Shown piece after piece: positions 39,266 to 50,847 of a stretch of DNA of 64,000 nucleotides. The position numbers and the translations under genes are program-made. The notes beneath the pieces are model-generated. The model was not told the origin of the DNA, did not search any database, and saw nothing but the letters and a program-made list of their open reading frames with translations. The stretch is from assembly GCF_030651995.1 (NCBI RefSeq), contig NZ_JAUSBN010000005.1:1-64000 (forward strand), read 5' to 3'. Position 1 is the stretch's first letter, and every line of letters starts with the position of its first letter. Source of the stretch: Reyranella sp. (GTDB lineage Bacteria; Pseudomonadota; Alphaproteobacteria; Reyranellales; Reyranellaceae).

Positions 39266-39361
39266 GGCAGTCGCCCCACTATATGGGGACGATTGCGTTC
39301 ACTCCACGACGTTTGCGCGAATAGCGGCCTGAACCTTGTTGGAGCTCAGGCCGCCGCCAGA

Positions 39362-39724
39362 TTACTCCGCGACGTCGTCTTCCTCGGCCATCGGCAGCGC
39401 CTTGGGCTGAGCGGCTTCCGCACCGCCCTGCGCCAGTGCCGCGGCCAGTTCCTGCTCGAGCTCGGCCATCTCGTTGACCTCCTCGGGCTTGTCGACGTCG
39501 GCGTGCTTCTGCATGCCCGAGATCAGCGCATCCTTCAGGACCGCCTGGTCGAGCTTCATCTCGGCGATCTCGCGCAGCGCCACGACCGGGTTCTTGTCGC
39601 GATCGCGGTCGAGCGTGATCTGGGCGCCGGCCGAGATGTCGCGGGCGCGCTGCGAGGCGAACATGACCAGTTCGAAACGGTTGGGAATCTGCACGATGCA
39701 GTCTTCGACGGTGACACGCGCCAT
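39362..39724 (-). CDS. rpoZ: RNA polymerase omega subunit
   Basis: The 120-residue protein begins MARVTVEDCIVQIPNRFELV and continues with ASQRARDISAGAQ and NPVVALREIAE, typical of omega. The C-terminal third is a Glu/Ala-rich tail. The rsh-rpoZ order is conserved in alphaproteobacteria. Confidence 0.95.
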   Translation of the reverse strand: MARVTVEDCIVQIPNRFELVMFASQRARDISAGAQITLDRDRDKNPVVALREIAEMKLDQAVLKDALISGMQKHADVDKPEEVNEMAELEQELAAALAQGGAEAAQPKALPMAEEDDVAE

Positions 39725-39759
39725 GGGCGGGAACCTCAGAATTTCCTGGAAGCCGGCGG

Positions 39760-40317
39760 TTATACCCGCCCCGGCCCAAAAGGCAAGCCGGCCGCGAGGA
39801 ACGGCTGGGCGACCTGGTCGGCCGGCAGCGCCTTCAGCAGGTCGTGGATCGCCGCGCCGGACAAGGGGTGGCGCCAAGCTGGCGCGAGATCAGCCAGAGG
39901 CCGCAGGACGAAGGCCCGCCCGGCCATCCGGGGATGGGGCAGGATGGCTCTCCCGGTACCCCGAGCCGCTGTTTCGCCACGATAATCCAGCAAATCCAGA
40001 TCGATCAGCCGGGGCGCGTTGGGCACGCTGCGAACCCGGCCGAAAAGGTCCTCGATCTCGTGCAGGGTCATGAGCAGGTCGTCCGCGGATAGCGACGTGG
40101 AGATCTCCGCCACCACGTTCACGTACCAGGGCTGGTCCGAGACCGGCACCGGGGCCGTCCTGTACCAGCGGGAATGACGCAGGACGCGGGCACCCCGCCG
40201 GTCCAGCTCGAGCAAGGCAGCTTGCAGCGTCTCGCGGGGCGAGGCGTAGGAGGGGTGAGGTAGATTAGCGCCGGCGCCCACGAAAATCGGTCGGTCGCCT
40301 GTGTTGTCCACCAGCAA
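39760..40317 (-). CDS. folK: HPPK, 6-hydroxymethyl-7,8-dihydropterin pyrophosphokinase
   Basis: The 185-residue enzyme of folate synthesis has VGAGANLPHPSYASPRETL at the start, SRWYRTAPVPVSDQPWYVN near residue 50, the RSVPNAPRLIDLDLLDY catalytic strip near 100 and LPHPRMAGRAFVLRPL near 127. The C-terminus is somewhat extended. Confidence 0.94.
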   Translation of the reverse strand: MLVDNTGDRPIFVGAGANLPHPSYASPRETLQAALLELDRRGARVLRHSRWYRTAPVPVSDQPWYVNVVAEISTSLSADDLLMTLHEIEDLFGRVRSVPNAPRLIDLDLLDYRGETAARGTGRAILPHPRMAGRAFVLRPLADLAPAWRHPLSGAAIHDLLKALPADQVAQPFLAAGLPFGPGRV

Positions 40318-40454
40318 GCTCCCTCAACCCCTTGTGATCCTTAGGTTACCAACCTACTCTTAATATGTTCCAGGAGAGGTGTGGGTTACCAGCCTTTCGC
40401 AGCTGCATATTTTTCGCTCGCCAGCGCATTTTATTAAAACAGGGCTTGGTCACC

Positions 40455-41084
40455 ATGAAGGGCAATTTTTACGAGAACGAGCGCGTCGCGTTGTTCATCG
40501 ACGGTGCAAATCTCTATTCGGCCGCCCGCTCGCTGGGCTTCGACATCGACTATCGCCGCCTCCTGAAAGTGTTCCGGGAAAAAGGCCGGCTGGTCCGGGC
40601 TTACTACTACACCGCCCTGGTCGAGGATCAGGAGTACTCGCCCATCCGGCCGCTGATCGATTGGCTGGACTACAACGGCTACACGATGGTCACCAAGCCG
40701 GCCAAGGAATTCACGGACGCCATGGGCCGCCGCAAGGTCAAGGGCAACATGGACATCGAGCTGGCCATCGACGTGCTCGAAATGGCTGACCATCTCGACC
40801 ATGTGATCCTGTTCTCGGGCGATGGCGACTTCCGCCGGCTGGTCGAGGCCGTGCAGCGCCGCGGGATCCGCGTTTCGGTCGTCAGCACCATCAAGTCCGC
40901 CCCGCCGATGGTTGCCGACGAGCTGCGCCGCCAGGCCGACGACTTCATCGAACTGTCCGAACTGGCACCTTTGATCGCCCGCAACCCGTCCGAACGTGCG
41001 CCCCGTCCGGCCGCCGTGGCGCCGCGAGAGGGCGAGGCGGACGGCGACGAGGCGCCCTCCGAGTCGCTGATGCGATCGGCCTGA
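40455..41084 (+). CDS. NYN-domain (LabA/DUF88) protein
   Basis: The 209-residue protein has a NYN/PIN-like nuclease fold: VALFIDGANLYSAAR near residue 12, KGNMDIELAIDVLEMA near 96, FSGDGDFRRLVEAVQRRG near 118, each with acidic residues that could hold metal. It is LabA-like; relatives are thought to act on RNA. The C-terminal 35 residues are charged and Pro/Ala-rich. The ATG at 40455 follows the weak signal KQGLVT frame and fits the domain start. Confidence 0.85.
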   Translation: MKGNFYENERVALFIDGANLYSAARSLGFDIDYRRLLKVFREKGRLVRAYYYTALVEDQEYSPIRPLIDWLDYNGYTMVTKPAKEFTDAMGRRKVKGNMDIELAIDVLEMADHLDHVILFSGDGDFRRLVEAVQRRGIRVSVVSTIKSAPPMVADELRRQADDFIELSELAPLIARNPSERAPRPAAVAPREGEADGDEAPSESLMRSA

Positions 41085-41098
41085 GGCCGCCCGCGTCA

Positions 41099-41749
41099 GT
41101 GTCCGCCCAAGTCTTCGAAGAACCGCCGCTCGACTGCCCGCGCTGTCCGAGGCTGGCGGCTTTCCGCCACGACCTGAGGGGCAAGCATCCGGACTGGAAG
41201 AATGCGCCGGTGCGGTCTTTCGGCAAGATCGATGCCCGGCTCCTGATCGTCGGGCTGGCGCCGGGCATGAAGGGTGCCAATCGCACCGGCCGCCCCTTCA
41301 CCGGCGACTATGCCGGCGATCTCCTTTACTCGACCCTGCTGAAGTTCGGCTTCGCGCAGGGCACCTATCGCGCCGATCCGAACGACGGGCTGCAGCTCGT
41401 CGACTGCCGCATCGCCAATGCGGTGCGCTGCCTGCCGCCCGAGAACAAGCCTTTGCCGGTCGAGTTCGCCGCCTGCCGGCCGTTCCTGCAGTCCGAGCTC
41501 GCCGTCATGCCGAAGCTGCGTATCCTCGTGGCGCTGGGCAAGGGCGCCCACGACCAGATCCTGCGGGCGCTAACGGTGCGGCCGGCGGGCGCCTACCCGT
41601 TCATCCACGGCCGCCTTCACAGCCTGCCGGCCGGATTGATGCTCGCCGACAGCTATCACTGCTCGCGCTACAATACGAACACCCGCCGTCTCACGACCGA
41701 GATGTTCCACCAGGTCTTCGACGGCGTCCGTCGCGCATTGGACGCCTGA
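41099..41749 (+). CDS. uracil-DNA glycosylase, family 5 (UDGb-like)
   Basis: The 216-residue protein has cysteines for an iron-sulfur cluster (DCPRCPRL near residue 12, and Cys near 102 and 110). Its active-site loops are GLAPGMKGANRTGRPFTGD and DSYHCSRYNTNT, which match family 5 (UdgB) rather than family 4. The start is GTG at 41099. It removes uracil or oxidised bases from DNA. It ends 7 bases before a strong palindromic repeat. Confidence 0.85.
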   Translation: MSAQVFEEPPLDCPRCPRLAAFRHDLRGKHPDWKNAPVRSFGKIDARLLIVGLAPGMKGANRTGRPFTGDYAGDLLYSTLLKFGFAQGTYRADPNDGLQLVDCRIANAVRCLPPENKPLPVEFAACRPFLQSELAVMPKLRILVALGKGAHDQILRALTVRPAGAYPFIHGRLHSLPAGLMLADSYHCSRYNTNTRRLTTEMFHQVFDGVRRALDA

Positions 41750-41756
41750 AAAAAAA

Positions 41757-41884
41757 CCGTCGTCTCGACCGGAGCCTCGCGGAGAGGAGTGGAAGAGACC
41801 TTGTCTCCCCCAAATGTCGACGAATCGTAGTGAGAAGGTCTCTCCGCTCCGCCGAGCTGCGCTCGGCTCCGGTCGAGACGACGG
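41757..41884. repeat. palindromic intergenic element with 20-bp perfect arms
   Basis: Bases 41757-41776 and 41865-41884 are perfect reverse complements. Inside, GGAGAG and AGAGACC near 41781-41800 also pair with AGGTCTCTCC near 41836-41845, so most of the 128 bases can form one long hairpin. It sits between the convergent udg and glutathione peroxidase genes and begins in an A-run. It could be a MITE/REP-like dispersed element and act as a terminator for both genes. Confidence 0.8.
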
Positions 41885-41889
41885 AATCC

Positions 41890-42363
41890 TTAAAGCGCCG
41901 CTTCGATCGCGGACGTGATCTCGCTGGCGACCGGCCGCACACGGCTCGGCCAGGCACCCTGCAGGCTGCCGTCCTTGCCGATCAGGTATTTGTGGAAGTT
42001 CCACCTGGGCGCGGCGCCCTCGCCCGCTTCCGCGGCGATCCACTTATAGAGGTCGTGGGCCTCGGGACCGATCACCTTCTGCTTTGCGGTCATCGGGAAG
42101 GACACATCGTACATCGACTCGCAGAACTTCGCGATCTCGTCCTCGCCGCGAGGCTCCTGCGCGCCGAAATCGTTGCAGGGCACGCCCAGCACCACGAGGC
42201 CGCGCGGACCGTAGTTCTCATGCAGGGCCTGAAGGTCGGCGTATTGCGGCGTGAACCCGCAATAGGAGGCGACGTTCACCAGCAGGATCGGCCTGCCCGC
42301 CATGCTCCTGAGATCGAGCGGTTTGCCGTCGATCGCGGTAAAGGAGAAATCGTGCGCACTCAT
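41890..42363 (-). CDS. glutathione peroxidase family protein
   Basis: The 157-residue thioredoxin-fold peroxidase has NVASYCGFTPQYADLQALH with the catalytic Cys near residue 35, VPCNDFGAQEP near 63, and WNFHKYLIGKDG near 123. It is a Cys type and reduces peroxides. The ATG at 42363 follows the upstream molybdoenzyme stop by two bases. Confidence 0.93.
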   Translation of the reverse strand: MSAHDFSFTAIDGKPLDLRSMAGRPILLVNVASYCGFTPQYADLQALHENYGPRGLVVLGVPCNDFGAQEPRGEDEIAKFCESMYDVSFPMTAKQKVIGPEAHDLYKWIAAEAGEGAAPRWNFHKYLIGKDGSLQGAWPSRVRPVASEITSAIEAAL

Positions 42364-42365
42364 GC

Positions 42366-43040
42366 TCAAAGCTCCTCGTCATATCGTTGTTCCCGCCACG
42401 GATCGCCGTAATTGTGGTAGCCGCGCACTTCCCAGAAGCCCGGCTTGTCCAGCTCCGAGAACTCGATGCGCTTGATCCACTTGGCGCTCTTCCAGAAGTA
42501 GAGCTTCGGGATCACGACACGCAGCGGCCCGCCATGCTCGCGGCTGATGGGCTCGCCGTTCCAGCTCCAGGCCAGCATGACGTCTTCCGCCGCGAAGTCG
42601 GTCAACGGCACGTTGGTCTTGTAGGTGTCGTAGGAGTGGAAGATCACGTGCCGCGCCGACGCCACGGGCTTCACCAGGGCGATCAGGTCGCGGGCGCTCA
42701 CGCCTTCCCACCTGTTGTCGTAGCGCGACCAGGCGGTGACGCAGTGGATGTCGGTCGTCAGCTCGGTCTTCGGCAGGGCCTTGAAGTCGTCCCACTTCAG
42801 CGTCACCGGGGCCTCGACCTCACCGTCGACGAACAGGCGCCAGGCGTGCGTCGGAATCTCGGGCTTGATGCCCAGGTCCAGGACCGGCCACGTCTCGACC
42901 TGGCGCTGACCGGGCGGCAGGCGTTCCGACGGCGCAGCCGTCATGCCCGTCAGCAGGCGGCCTTCCTCGGCCCATTTCTGCTTGCTGTCGACCAGCTTGC
43001 CCTTGATTTCGCCGGACAGGGTGACGTCGTCGTCGGCCAT
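42366..43040 (-). CDS. sulfite-oxidase-like molybdopterin oxidoreductase
   Basis: The 224-residue protein has the SO-family Moco domain. The likely Mo-ligand Cys is in DIHCVTAWSRYDNRWEGV near residue 111. It also has HSYDTYKTNVPL and GGPLRVVIPKLYFWKSAKWI. It has no signal peptide, so it looks cytoplasmic (YuiH-like) rather than the Tat-exported MsrP. GAGGAG precedes the ATG at 43040. Confidence 0.9.
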   Translation of the reverse strand: MADDDVTLSGEIKGKLVDSKQKWAEEGRLLTGMTAAPSERLPPGQRQVETWPVLDLGIKPEIPTHAWRLFVDGEVEAPVTLKWDDFKALPKTELTTDIHCVTAWSRYDNRWEGVSARDLIALVKPVASARHVIFHSYDTYKTNVPLTDFAAEDVMLAWSWNGEPISREHGGPLRVVIPKLYFWKSAKWIKRIEFSELDKPGFWEVRGYHNYGDPWREQRYDEEL

Positions 43041-43048
43041 GGAACTCC

Positions 43049-44584
43049 TCAGATGCTGCGGCCCGCTTTCTCCCAATATGGCGCGCGCAGCTTGCGTTTG
43101 AAGATCTTCCCCGAATCCTCACGCGGAAGTGCGGCGGTGAGTTCGACCACCCGGGGCACCTTGTAGCGCGCGAGATGCTCCCCGAGATAGGCCCGCACAG
43201 AAGCCGCATCGATCGTGGCGCCCGCGGCAGGTTCGATATGGGCACAGATCTGCTCGCCGAACTCCTCGTCGGGGATGCCGAACACGGCGCAGTCGCGCAC
43301 GCCCGGCATCTGGATCAGCACCCCCTCGATCTCCGCCGGGTAGATGTTGACCCCGCCGGAGATGATCATGTCGCGCTTGCGGTCGCACAGGAACAGGAAG
43401 CCGTCGGCGTCGACGTAGCCCACGTCGCCCACCGTGACGAGTTCGCCGAGCGCAACCTCGCGGCGCTTGGCGTCGTCGTTGTTGTAGGTGAACTCCGAGA
43501 GATGGGGACCCCGCAGGTAGATCTCGCCGACCTCGCCCTGTTTCACGTCCCGCCCCTCTTCGTCGACGATGCGCAGGACGCCGCCTGGCACCAGCCGGCC
43601 GACCGTGCCGGGCTTGCGCAGCGCCTCTTCCGACCCGTGCCAGACGACGACGCCGGTCTCGGTTGCGCCGTAATATTCGTTGATGACCGGCCCCCACCAC
43701 TCGATCATCTGGCGCTTCACGGCGGGCGCGCAGGGTGCGGCGCCGTGGCTGACGAAGCCGAGCGACGACACGTCGTAGCGCGCGCGGACCTCCGCCTGCA
43801 GGCGCAGCAGGCGCACGAACATGGTCGGCACGATGTGCATGTGGGTGATCCCATGCGCCGCGATCAGCCGCAGCATGTCCTCCGCCTCGAAGCGCGGCTG
43901 CAGCACCATGTGCAGGCCAAGACGCGCGCTCGCCATGCCGTAGGCCGCCGGCGCGGAGTGGTACATCGGGCCGTTCATCAGGACCACGATCGCGGGATCG
44001 GGCTTGAGGCCCCAGAACAGGGCGGCTTCCTGTGCGCCCGCCGCCTGCTGCTCGGGCGTGCTCGGCTGGCGACGCACGCCCTTGGGCCGTCCCGTCGTCC
44101 CGGACGTGTAGATCATGCTGCCGCGCGAGGGACGCGGCGGCTCGGTGCGCGGCGCCGAGGCCGCCACGAAACCGTCCCAGGCCTCGGCGCCCGCCGGCAC
44201 ACGACGCTTCTCGGCAGGCACCCCGAAGGCGGCGGCGACCTCGTCGGGCGTCGGGACGGCGAAGACCTTCACGCCGTCGGGTACACCGCCGGCGATCTGC
44301 GCCAGCAGGTCGGTGTGCGCCACCAGCACGCTCGCGCCGCTGTCGCGCAGGATGTAGTTCGCTTCCTCGGGCGTGAAGTGCCAGTTGATCGGCACGGCAT
44401 AGGCGCCGATCTGACTTGCGGCCATGTTCACTTCGAAGGTCGCGAAGTCGTTGCGCAGCATCAGGGCGACGCTGCCGTTCTCGCCGACGCCCAGCGCCTC
44501 CAGCCCGCCGGCTGCCCGCGCGGCATTGGCCTGGATCTCGGCCCAGCTTCGGAACCGCTCGCCCGCCCTCACACCTGCCGTCAT
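43049..44584 (-). CDS. AMP-binding acyl-CoA synthetase
   Basis: The 511-residue adenylate-forming enzyme has the P-loop-like MIYTSGTTGRPKG near residue 172, NEYYGATETG near 303, GDVGYVDADGFLFLCDRKRDMIISGG near 395-420, and the C-terminal catalytic Lys in PREDSGKIFKRKLR. It activates a carboxylic acid to the CoA thioester. It overlaps the TetR gene by ATGA, so the two form one operon. The substrate is unknown, perhaps a short or branched chain acid. Confidence 0.92.
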   Translation of the reverse strand: MTAGVRAGERFRSWAEIQANAARAAGGLEALGVGENGSVALMLRNDFATFEVNMAASQIGAYAVPINWHFTPEEANYILRDSGASVLVAHTDLLAQIAGGVPDGVKVFAVPTPDEVAAAFGVPAEKRRVPAGAEAWDGFVAASAPRTEPPRPSRGSMIYTSGTTGRPKGVRRQPSTPEQQAAGAQEAALFWGLKPDPAIVVLMNGPMYHSAPAAYGMASARLGLHMVLQPRFEAEDMLRLIAAHGITHMHIVPTMFVRLLRLQAEVRARYDVSSLGFVSHGAAPCAPAVKRQMIEWWGPVINEYYGATETGVVVWHGSEEALRKPGTVGRLVPGGVLRIVDEEGRDVKQGEVGEIYLRGPHLSEFTYNNDDAKRREVALGELVTVGDVGYVDADGFLFLCDRKRDMIISGGVNIYPAEIEGVLIQMPGVRDCAVFGIPDEEFGEQICAHIEPAAGATIDAASVRAYLGEHLARYKVPRVVELTAALPREDSGKIFKRKLRAPYWEKAGRSI

Positions 44585-45207
44585 TGCTTCTTCCCCGTCT
44601 TCTTCGATGCCGCCAAGGCGCCCTTGAACATCAGCGCGCCGTGATAGCCGGCGAGCATTCGGATATCGGGCCCGTGATCGAGCATGCCCGCCTGCTTGAG
44701 CATGACCAGCCCGTGCGTGGCGGCCCACATCGACCAGCCGAACATCAGCGGATCGGCATCGATCAACCCGGCCTTCACCATGTCCTCGGCCTGGCGGGTC
44801 ACGAAGGTGCGCGCCCGCTTCGACTCGCGCAGCAGGTCGGGATGCTCGTCGCCGATCGGCTGGTCGATCTCGAACATTATGCGATAGGCATGCGGATGCT
44901 CGTCGGCGAAGCGCAGATAGGCCTCCCCCACCCGCCGCGCACTGTCGAGCGGACCGTCGGCTGCGCCTGCCGCGGCGGCTTCGAGCGTGTCGGCGAAGCG
45001 GGCAAAGGCCTCGGCTCGCACCGTGGCCAGGATGTCGGCCTTGTCCTTGAAGTAGCGATAGGGCGTCTTGGGGCTGCAGCCCAGCGCCTCTGCAAGCTGC
45101 CGCATGGTGACGCCCTCATAGCCGAAGCGGGCGAAGCGCTCGGTGGCGACCCGGCACAGCTCGGCCCGGAAATCGGCGATGTCTTGTTCGGTCAGATATC
45201 GCGGCAT
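44581..45207 (-). CDS. TetR-family transcriptional regulator
   Basis: The 208-residue protein has an N-terminal helix-turn-helix (GVTMRQLAEALGCSPKTPYRYFKDKADIL at about residues 32-60) and a TetR ligand-binding C-terminal region. The ATG at 45207 (MPRYLTEQ) is used because a GTG at 45225 would start inside a palindrome. It is co-transcribed with the acyl-CoA synthetase and probably represses this operon. Acyl-CoA is a plausible inducer. Confidence 0.92.
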   Translation of the reverse strand: MPRYLTEQDIADFRAELCRVATERFARFGYEGVTMRQLAEALGCSPKTPYRYFKDKADILATVRAEAFARFADTLEAAAAGAADGPLDSARRVGEAYLRFADEHPHAYRIMFEIDQPIGDEHPDLLRESKRARTFVTRQAEDMVKAGLIDADPLMFGWSMWAATHGLVMLKQAGMLDHGPDIRMLAGYHGALMFKGALAASKKTGKKQ

Positions 45208-45220
45208 CGGAGCTTTTCCA

Positions 45221-45233
45221 TACACACCGTGTA
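45221..45233. promoter_or_regulatory. candidate TetR operator
   Basis: A perfect 13-bp palindrome, TACAC-ACC-GTGTA, lies 14 bases before the tetR ATG, between tetR and the isovaleryl-CoA dehydrogenase stop. Its place and form fit autoregulation by the TetR protein. No other copy was searched for. Confidence 0.55.
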
Positions 45234-45269
45234 CGAAAAAGCCTCCGCCCGGTCAAATACTCCCGCTCG

Positions 45270-46442
45270 TCAGGCGGTCTCCGCGAACAGTTCGCGGCCG
45301 ATCAGCATGCGGCGGATTTCGCTGGTGCCAGCGCCGATCTCGTAGAGCTTGGCGTCGCGCAGCAGGCGGCCGGTCGGATAGTCGTTGATGTAGCCGTTGC
45401 CGCCCAGCAGCTGTATGGCGTCGAGCGCGACCATCGTGGCCTTTTCCGCGGCATAGAGGATGGCGCCGGCCGAATCCTTGCGGGTGGTCTGGCCGCGGTC
45501 GCACGCCTTGGCGACGGCGTACACATAGGCCTTGCAGGCATTCATCGTGGTGTACATGTCGGCGAGCTTGCCCTGCACCAGCTGGAACTCGCCGATCGCC
45601 TGGCCGAACTGCTTGCGTTCGTGGACATAGGGCACGACGATGTCCATCGCCGCCTGCATGATGCCGATCGGCCCCGCCGCCAGCACAGCGCGCTCGTAGT
45701 CGAGCCCGCTCATCAGCACGTTGACGCCCTTGCCCACCGCGCCCAGCACGTTCTCCTCGGGGATCTCGCAATCCTCGAACACGAGTTCGCCGGTCGAGGA
45801 GCCGCGCATGCCCATCTTGTCGAGCTTCTGCGCGACCTTGAAGCCCTTGCGGTCGGTCTCGACGATGAAGGTGGTGATGCCGCGCGAGCCGGCCGCCGGA
45901 TCCGTCTTGGCGTAGACCACGATCAGCTGCGCGTCGGGGCTGTTGGTGATCCACATCTTGGTGCCGTTCAGGACGTAGCGATCGCCCTTCTTCTCGGCGC
46001 GCAGCTTCATCGACACGACGTCGGAGCCGGCGCCCGACTCGCTCATGGCGAGGCTGCCGACATGCTCGCCGGAGATCAGCCTGGGCAGGAAGCGCTTCTT
46101 CTGCTCGTCGGTGCCGGTGCGGCGGATCTGGTTGATGCAGAGGTTGGAGTGGGCGCCGTAGCTCAGCCCCACCGCGGCCGAGGCGCGGCTGATCTCCTCG
46201 ACCGCGATGACATGCTCGAGATAGCCTAGGCCCGACCCGCCGAACTCTTCCTCGACGGTGATGCCGTGCAGACCCAGGTCGCCCATCTTGGGCCACAGCT
46301 CGCGTGGGAACCGGTCGGTCTTGTCGATCTCGGCGGCGATCGGCGCCACCTCTGTCGAGGCAAATCGCTGGACCTGGTCCCGCAGCGCGTCGGCGGTTTC
46401 ACCCAGGCCGAAATCGAACGGCGGCATTGCATTGGGAATCAT
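45270..46442 (-). CDS. ivd: isovaleryl-CoA dehydrogenase
   Basis: The 390-residue flavoenzyme of leucine degradation matches IVD-type acyl-CoA dehydrogenases. It shows [14 protein letters not shown] near residue 95, [15 protein letters not shown] near 130, the catalytic-base block [16 protein letters not shown] with Glu near residue 250, [18 protein letters not shown] [15 protein letters not shown] near 350 and the C-terminal [13 protein letters not shown] tail. It lies upstream of tetR but has the operator between. Confidence 0.92.
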   Translation of the reverse strand: MIPNAMPPFDFGLGETADALRDQVQRFASTEVAPIAAEIDKTDRFPRELWPKMGDLGLHGITVEEEFGGSGLGYLEHVIAVEEISRASAAVGLSYGAHSNLCINQIRRTGTDEQKKRFLPRLISGEHVGSLAMSESGAGSDVVSMKLRAEKKGDRYVLNGTKMWITNSPDAQLIVVYAKTDPAAGSRGITTFIVETDRKGFKVAQKLDKMGMRGSSTGELVFEDCEIPEENVLGAVGKGVNVLMSGLDYERAVLAAGPIGIMQAAMDIVVPYVHERKQFGQAIGEFQLVQGKLADMYTTMNACKAYVYAVAKACDRGQTTRKDSAGAILYAAEKATMVALDAIQLLGGNGYINDYPTGRLLRDAKLYEIGAGTSEIRRMLIGRELFAETA

Positions 46443-46468
46443 CTTTGTCTCACCTGCTATGGGACTGA

Positions 46469-46912
46469 TCAGGAACCGGAACCCAGCTTGACGTGGATGC
46501 GGATCAGCTTCCACTCGCCATCCGACGGAATGAACTCCAGCTCGAAGAGCAGGCGCGACGGCTCCGTCGGAAAGCCGCCCTTCACCACCAGCTTGCCGTC
46601 GCCGTCGACCACCGGTGGCGGCACATAGGCCGGCTTCATGACGGCGATGATGTCGAAATCAGCGTTGCCCTGACTGAATTCCTTAAACGTTTCCTTGAGT
46701 TTCTCCGGCGAGAATTGCGCGCGGAACGGCTTGGACAGCTTGGCGTGCAGCACGGAATAGTTTCCGGTCACGTTGGCGTCGTTGAGGGTCAGCAGCGAAC
46801 TCTTGACCAGCGCTTCCAGCGCACGGTCGGACGGTACCTTGTTCTGCGCCTGCACCGCCGAGGCGCCCAGCATCAGGACGAATGCAGTCACCAGCCGGAT
46901 GATTGCCGCCAT
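46469..46912 (-). CDS. exported protein of unknown function
   Basis: The 147-residue protein begins with a clear Sec signal peptide ([23 protein letters not shown]). The mature part is mixed helix/strand, with [19 protein letters not shown] and an acidic C-terminus, and its shape recalls small NTF2-like folds. I do not recognise a named family. The ATG at 46912 is used because GGGGGAGG is about 7 bases upstream. It lies between ivd and mgtE. Confidence 0.6.
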   Translation of the reverse strand: MAAIIRLVTAFVLMLGASAVQAQNKVPSDRALEALVKSSLLTLNDANVTGNYSVLHAKLSKPFRAQFSPEKLKETFKEFSQGNADFDIIAVMKPAYVPPPVVDGDGKLVVKGGFPTEPSRLLFELEFIPSDGEWKLIRIHVKLGSGS

Positions 46913-46938
46913 GAACGACCTCCCCCGGAGACGATACC

Positions 46939-48296
46939 TCAAAGCAGGAAGATCGTCGCCAGCCCGAGGAACGTCAGGAAACCGATCACGTCGGTGACCA
47001 TGGTCAGGAACACCGTCGACGAGACGGCCGGATCGACGCCGAACTTCTGCAGGCCGAGCGGTATCAGCGAGCCGGCCAGCGCCGCGGCCATCAAATTGCA
47101 GACCATGGAGGCGGCAATGACCGCGCCCAGCCGCCAGTCGTGGAACACGAGGATGACGCCCGCGGCGAGCAGCGTGGCGAACAGGAGCCCGTTCAGGCTG
47201 CCGACGACCGCTTCCTTGCTGATGAAGCGCATTGCGTTGGCCGCCGTCAATTCTCCCATCGCCAGCGCGCGGACCGTGACGGTGACGGTCTGGATGCCGG
47301 CGTTGCCGCCCATCGACGCGACGATCGGCATGAGGGCGGCCAGGACCACGATCTTCTCGATCGTGTCCTCGAACTGGCTGATCACGACGGAGGCGACCAG
47401 CGCCGTGGCGACGTTGACCAGAAGCCAGGGCGCCCGCAGGCGCGCCGTTCGGACGGTGTCGGCGTGCATGTCGTCGGAGCCGACGCCACCCATCTTGAGC
47501 AGGTCTTCCTCCGCCTCCTCGTCGATCACGTCAACCACGTCGTCGACCATGATCACGCCCAGCAGCCGCCCGTCATCGTCGACGACCGGGCACGAGACGA
47601 GGTTCTTGTCGCGGAAGACGTGCGCCACCTCGGCCTGGTCGGCCATCGCCGGCAACGACGGGATGTCGGGATCGACGATGTCGAGGATCGGGACGGGCCG
47701 CTTGGTGCGCAGCATGCGGCCGAGCGGCACCGAGCCGCGCAGGCGGCCGGACGCGTCGATGACGAAGATGTCGTAGACGTCGTCGGGCAGGTCCGTGGCC
47801 TCGCGGCAATGGTCGATCACCTCACCCACGGTCCAGGTGTCGGCCACCTTGACCAGCGAGCGCTGCATGAGGCGGCCCGCCGCGTCCTCGGGATAAGCCA
47901 GCGCGCGCTCGATATCGGCGCGTTCGTCGGCGGGTATCTCCGCCAGGACTTCCCGCCGTTCCTCTTCCGTCAGGTCCTCGAGAATGGTGGCCGCGTCGTC
48001 GGCCTCCAGCTCGCGGGCGGCGGCGGCGATCTCCTTGCTGTCGAGCTGGTCGAGGACGTCCTCCAGGACCTCCTCGTCGAGCTCGGTCAGGGCCTCGGGA
48101 TCGAGATCGTCCTTGAGGATGCCGACGAGCGTGTCGCGCTCTTCCTCCGAAATCTGTTCGAGGATGGAGGCCTGGCCCGTCGCGCTGAGGTTGGCCAGCA
48201 GCCCCCGCGCCTCCTCCGGCCTGTTCTCGACAAGGGCCGCCTCGACTCGCCGGACGAGGTCCGGCGTGACTTCGTCGACGAGATCGATCTCGCCGC

Positions 48297-48300
<4 letters not shown>
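46939..48300 (-). CDS. mgtE: magnesium transporter MgtE
   Basis: The 453-residue protein has the acidic N-terminal MgtE N domain, two CBS domains (near residues 150-260, with GVIMVDDVVDVIDEEA) and a five-segment membrane domain beginning near 290 with the conserved ASMGGNAGIQT near residue 340. It is a Mg-gated channel. Its start overlaps the maeB stop. Confidence 0.94.
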
Positions 48301-50579
<2,279 letters not shown>

Positions 50580-50595
50580 AGCTCGTCTCCTCGCC

Positions 50596-50638
50596 TGAAA
50601 AACAAAAGGGCCGCCGGTTGGGATTTACCAACAGGCGG
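50596..50638 (-). terminator. rho-independent terminator after tRNA-Leu
   Basis: On the minus strand a hairpin (CCGCC-A/G-GTTGG paired across a six-base loop, at 50611-50638) is followed by CCCTTTTGTTTTT. It lies between the tRNA and maeB on the same strand and should end the tRNA transcript. Confidence 0.75.
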
Positions 50639-50673
50639 CGACCTCTCGTCTACCTTTTCATTCGAACCGGCGA

Positions 50674-50758
50674 TGGTGCGGCCAAGAAGACTCGAACTTC
50701 CACGCCTCGCGGCACTAGCACCTCAAGCTAGCGCGTCTACCAATTCCGCCATGGCCGC
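50674..50758 (-). tRNA. tRNA-Leu (GAG)
   Basis: The 85-base minus-strand sequence folds as a type II tRNA. It has acceptor GCGGCCA/TGGCCGC, D-arm GGCGGAATTGGTAGACG, and an anticodon stem CTAGC/GCTAG around loop TTGAGGT with anticodon GAG. A long variable arm and T-arm GTTCGAGTC follow, and CCA is encoded at 50674-50676. It is the only tRNA in the window. Confidence 0.95.
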
Positions 50759-50847
50759 GCCGGTTCGATGGCGCGGGGGATACCAAATCGCCCCCCCAGT
50801 GGCAAGGCGGGCTTGCACGAAGACCGGGAAGTGCCGATTTTGCCACA

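Noticed and set aside
39274..39288. CCCCA-5-TGGGG palindrome as an operator for rsh
   Set aside because: The arms are only 5 bp and no convincing -35 lies at the right distance. I mention it under rsh only.
41760..41890. CRISPR-like reading of the repeat between udg and gpx
   Set aside because: There are only two arms in inverted orientation. No direct repeat array and no cas genes are present.
42366..43040. Calling this gene msrP
   Set aside because: It lacks a Tat signal and is shorter than MsrP, and no msrQ lies beside it. The generic sulfite-oxidase-like family fits better.
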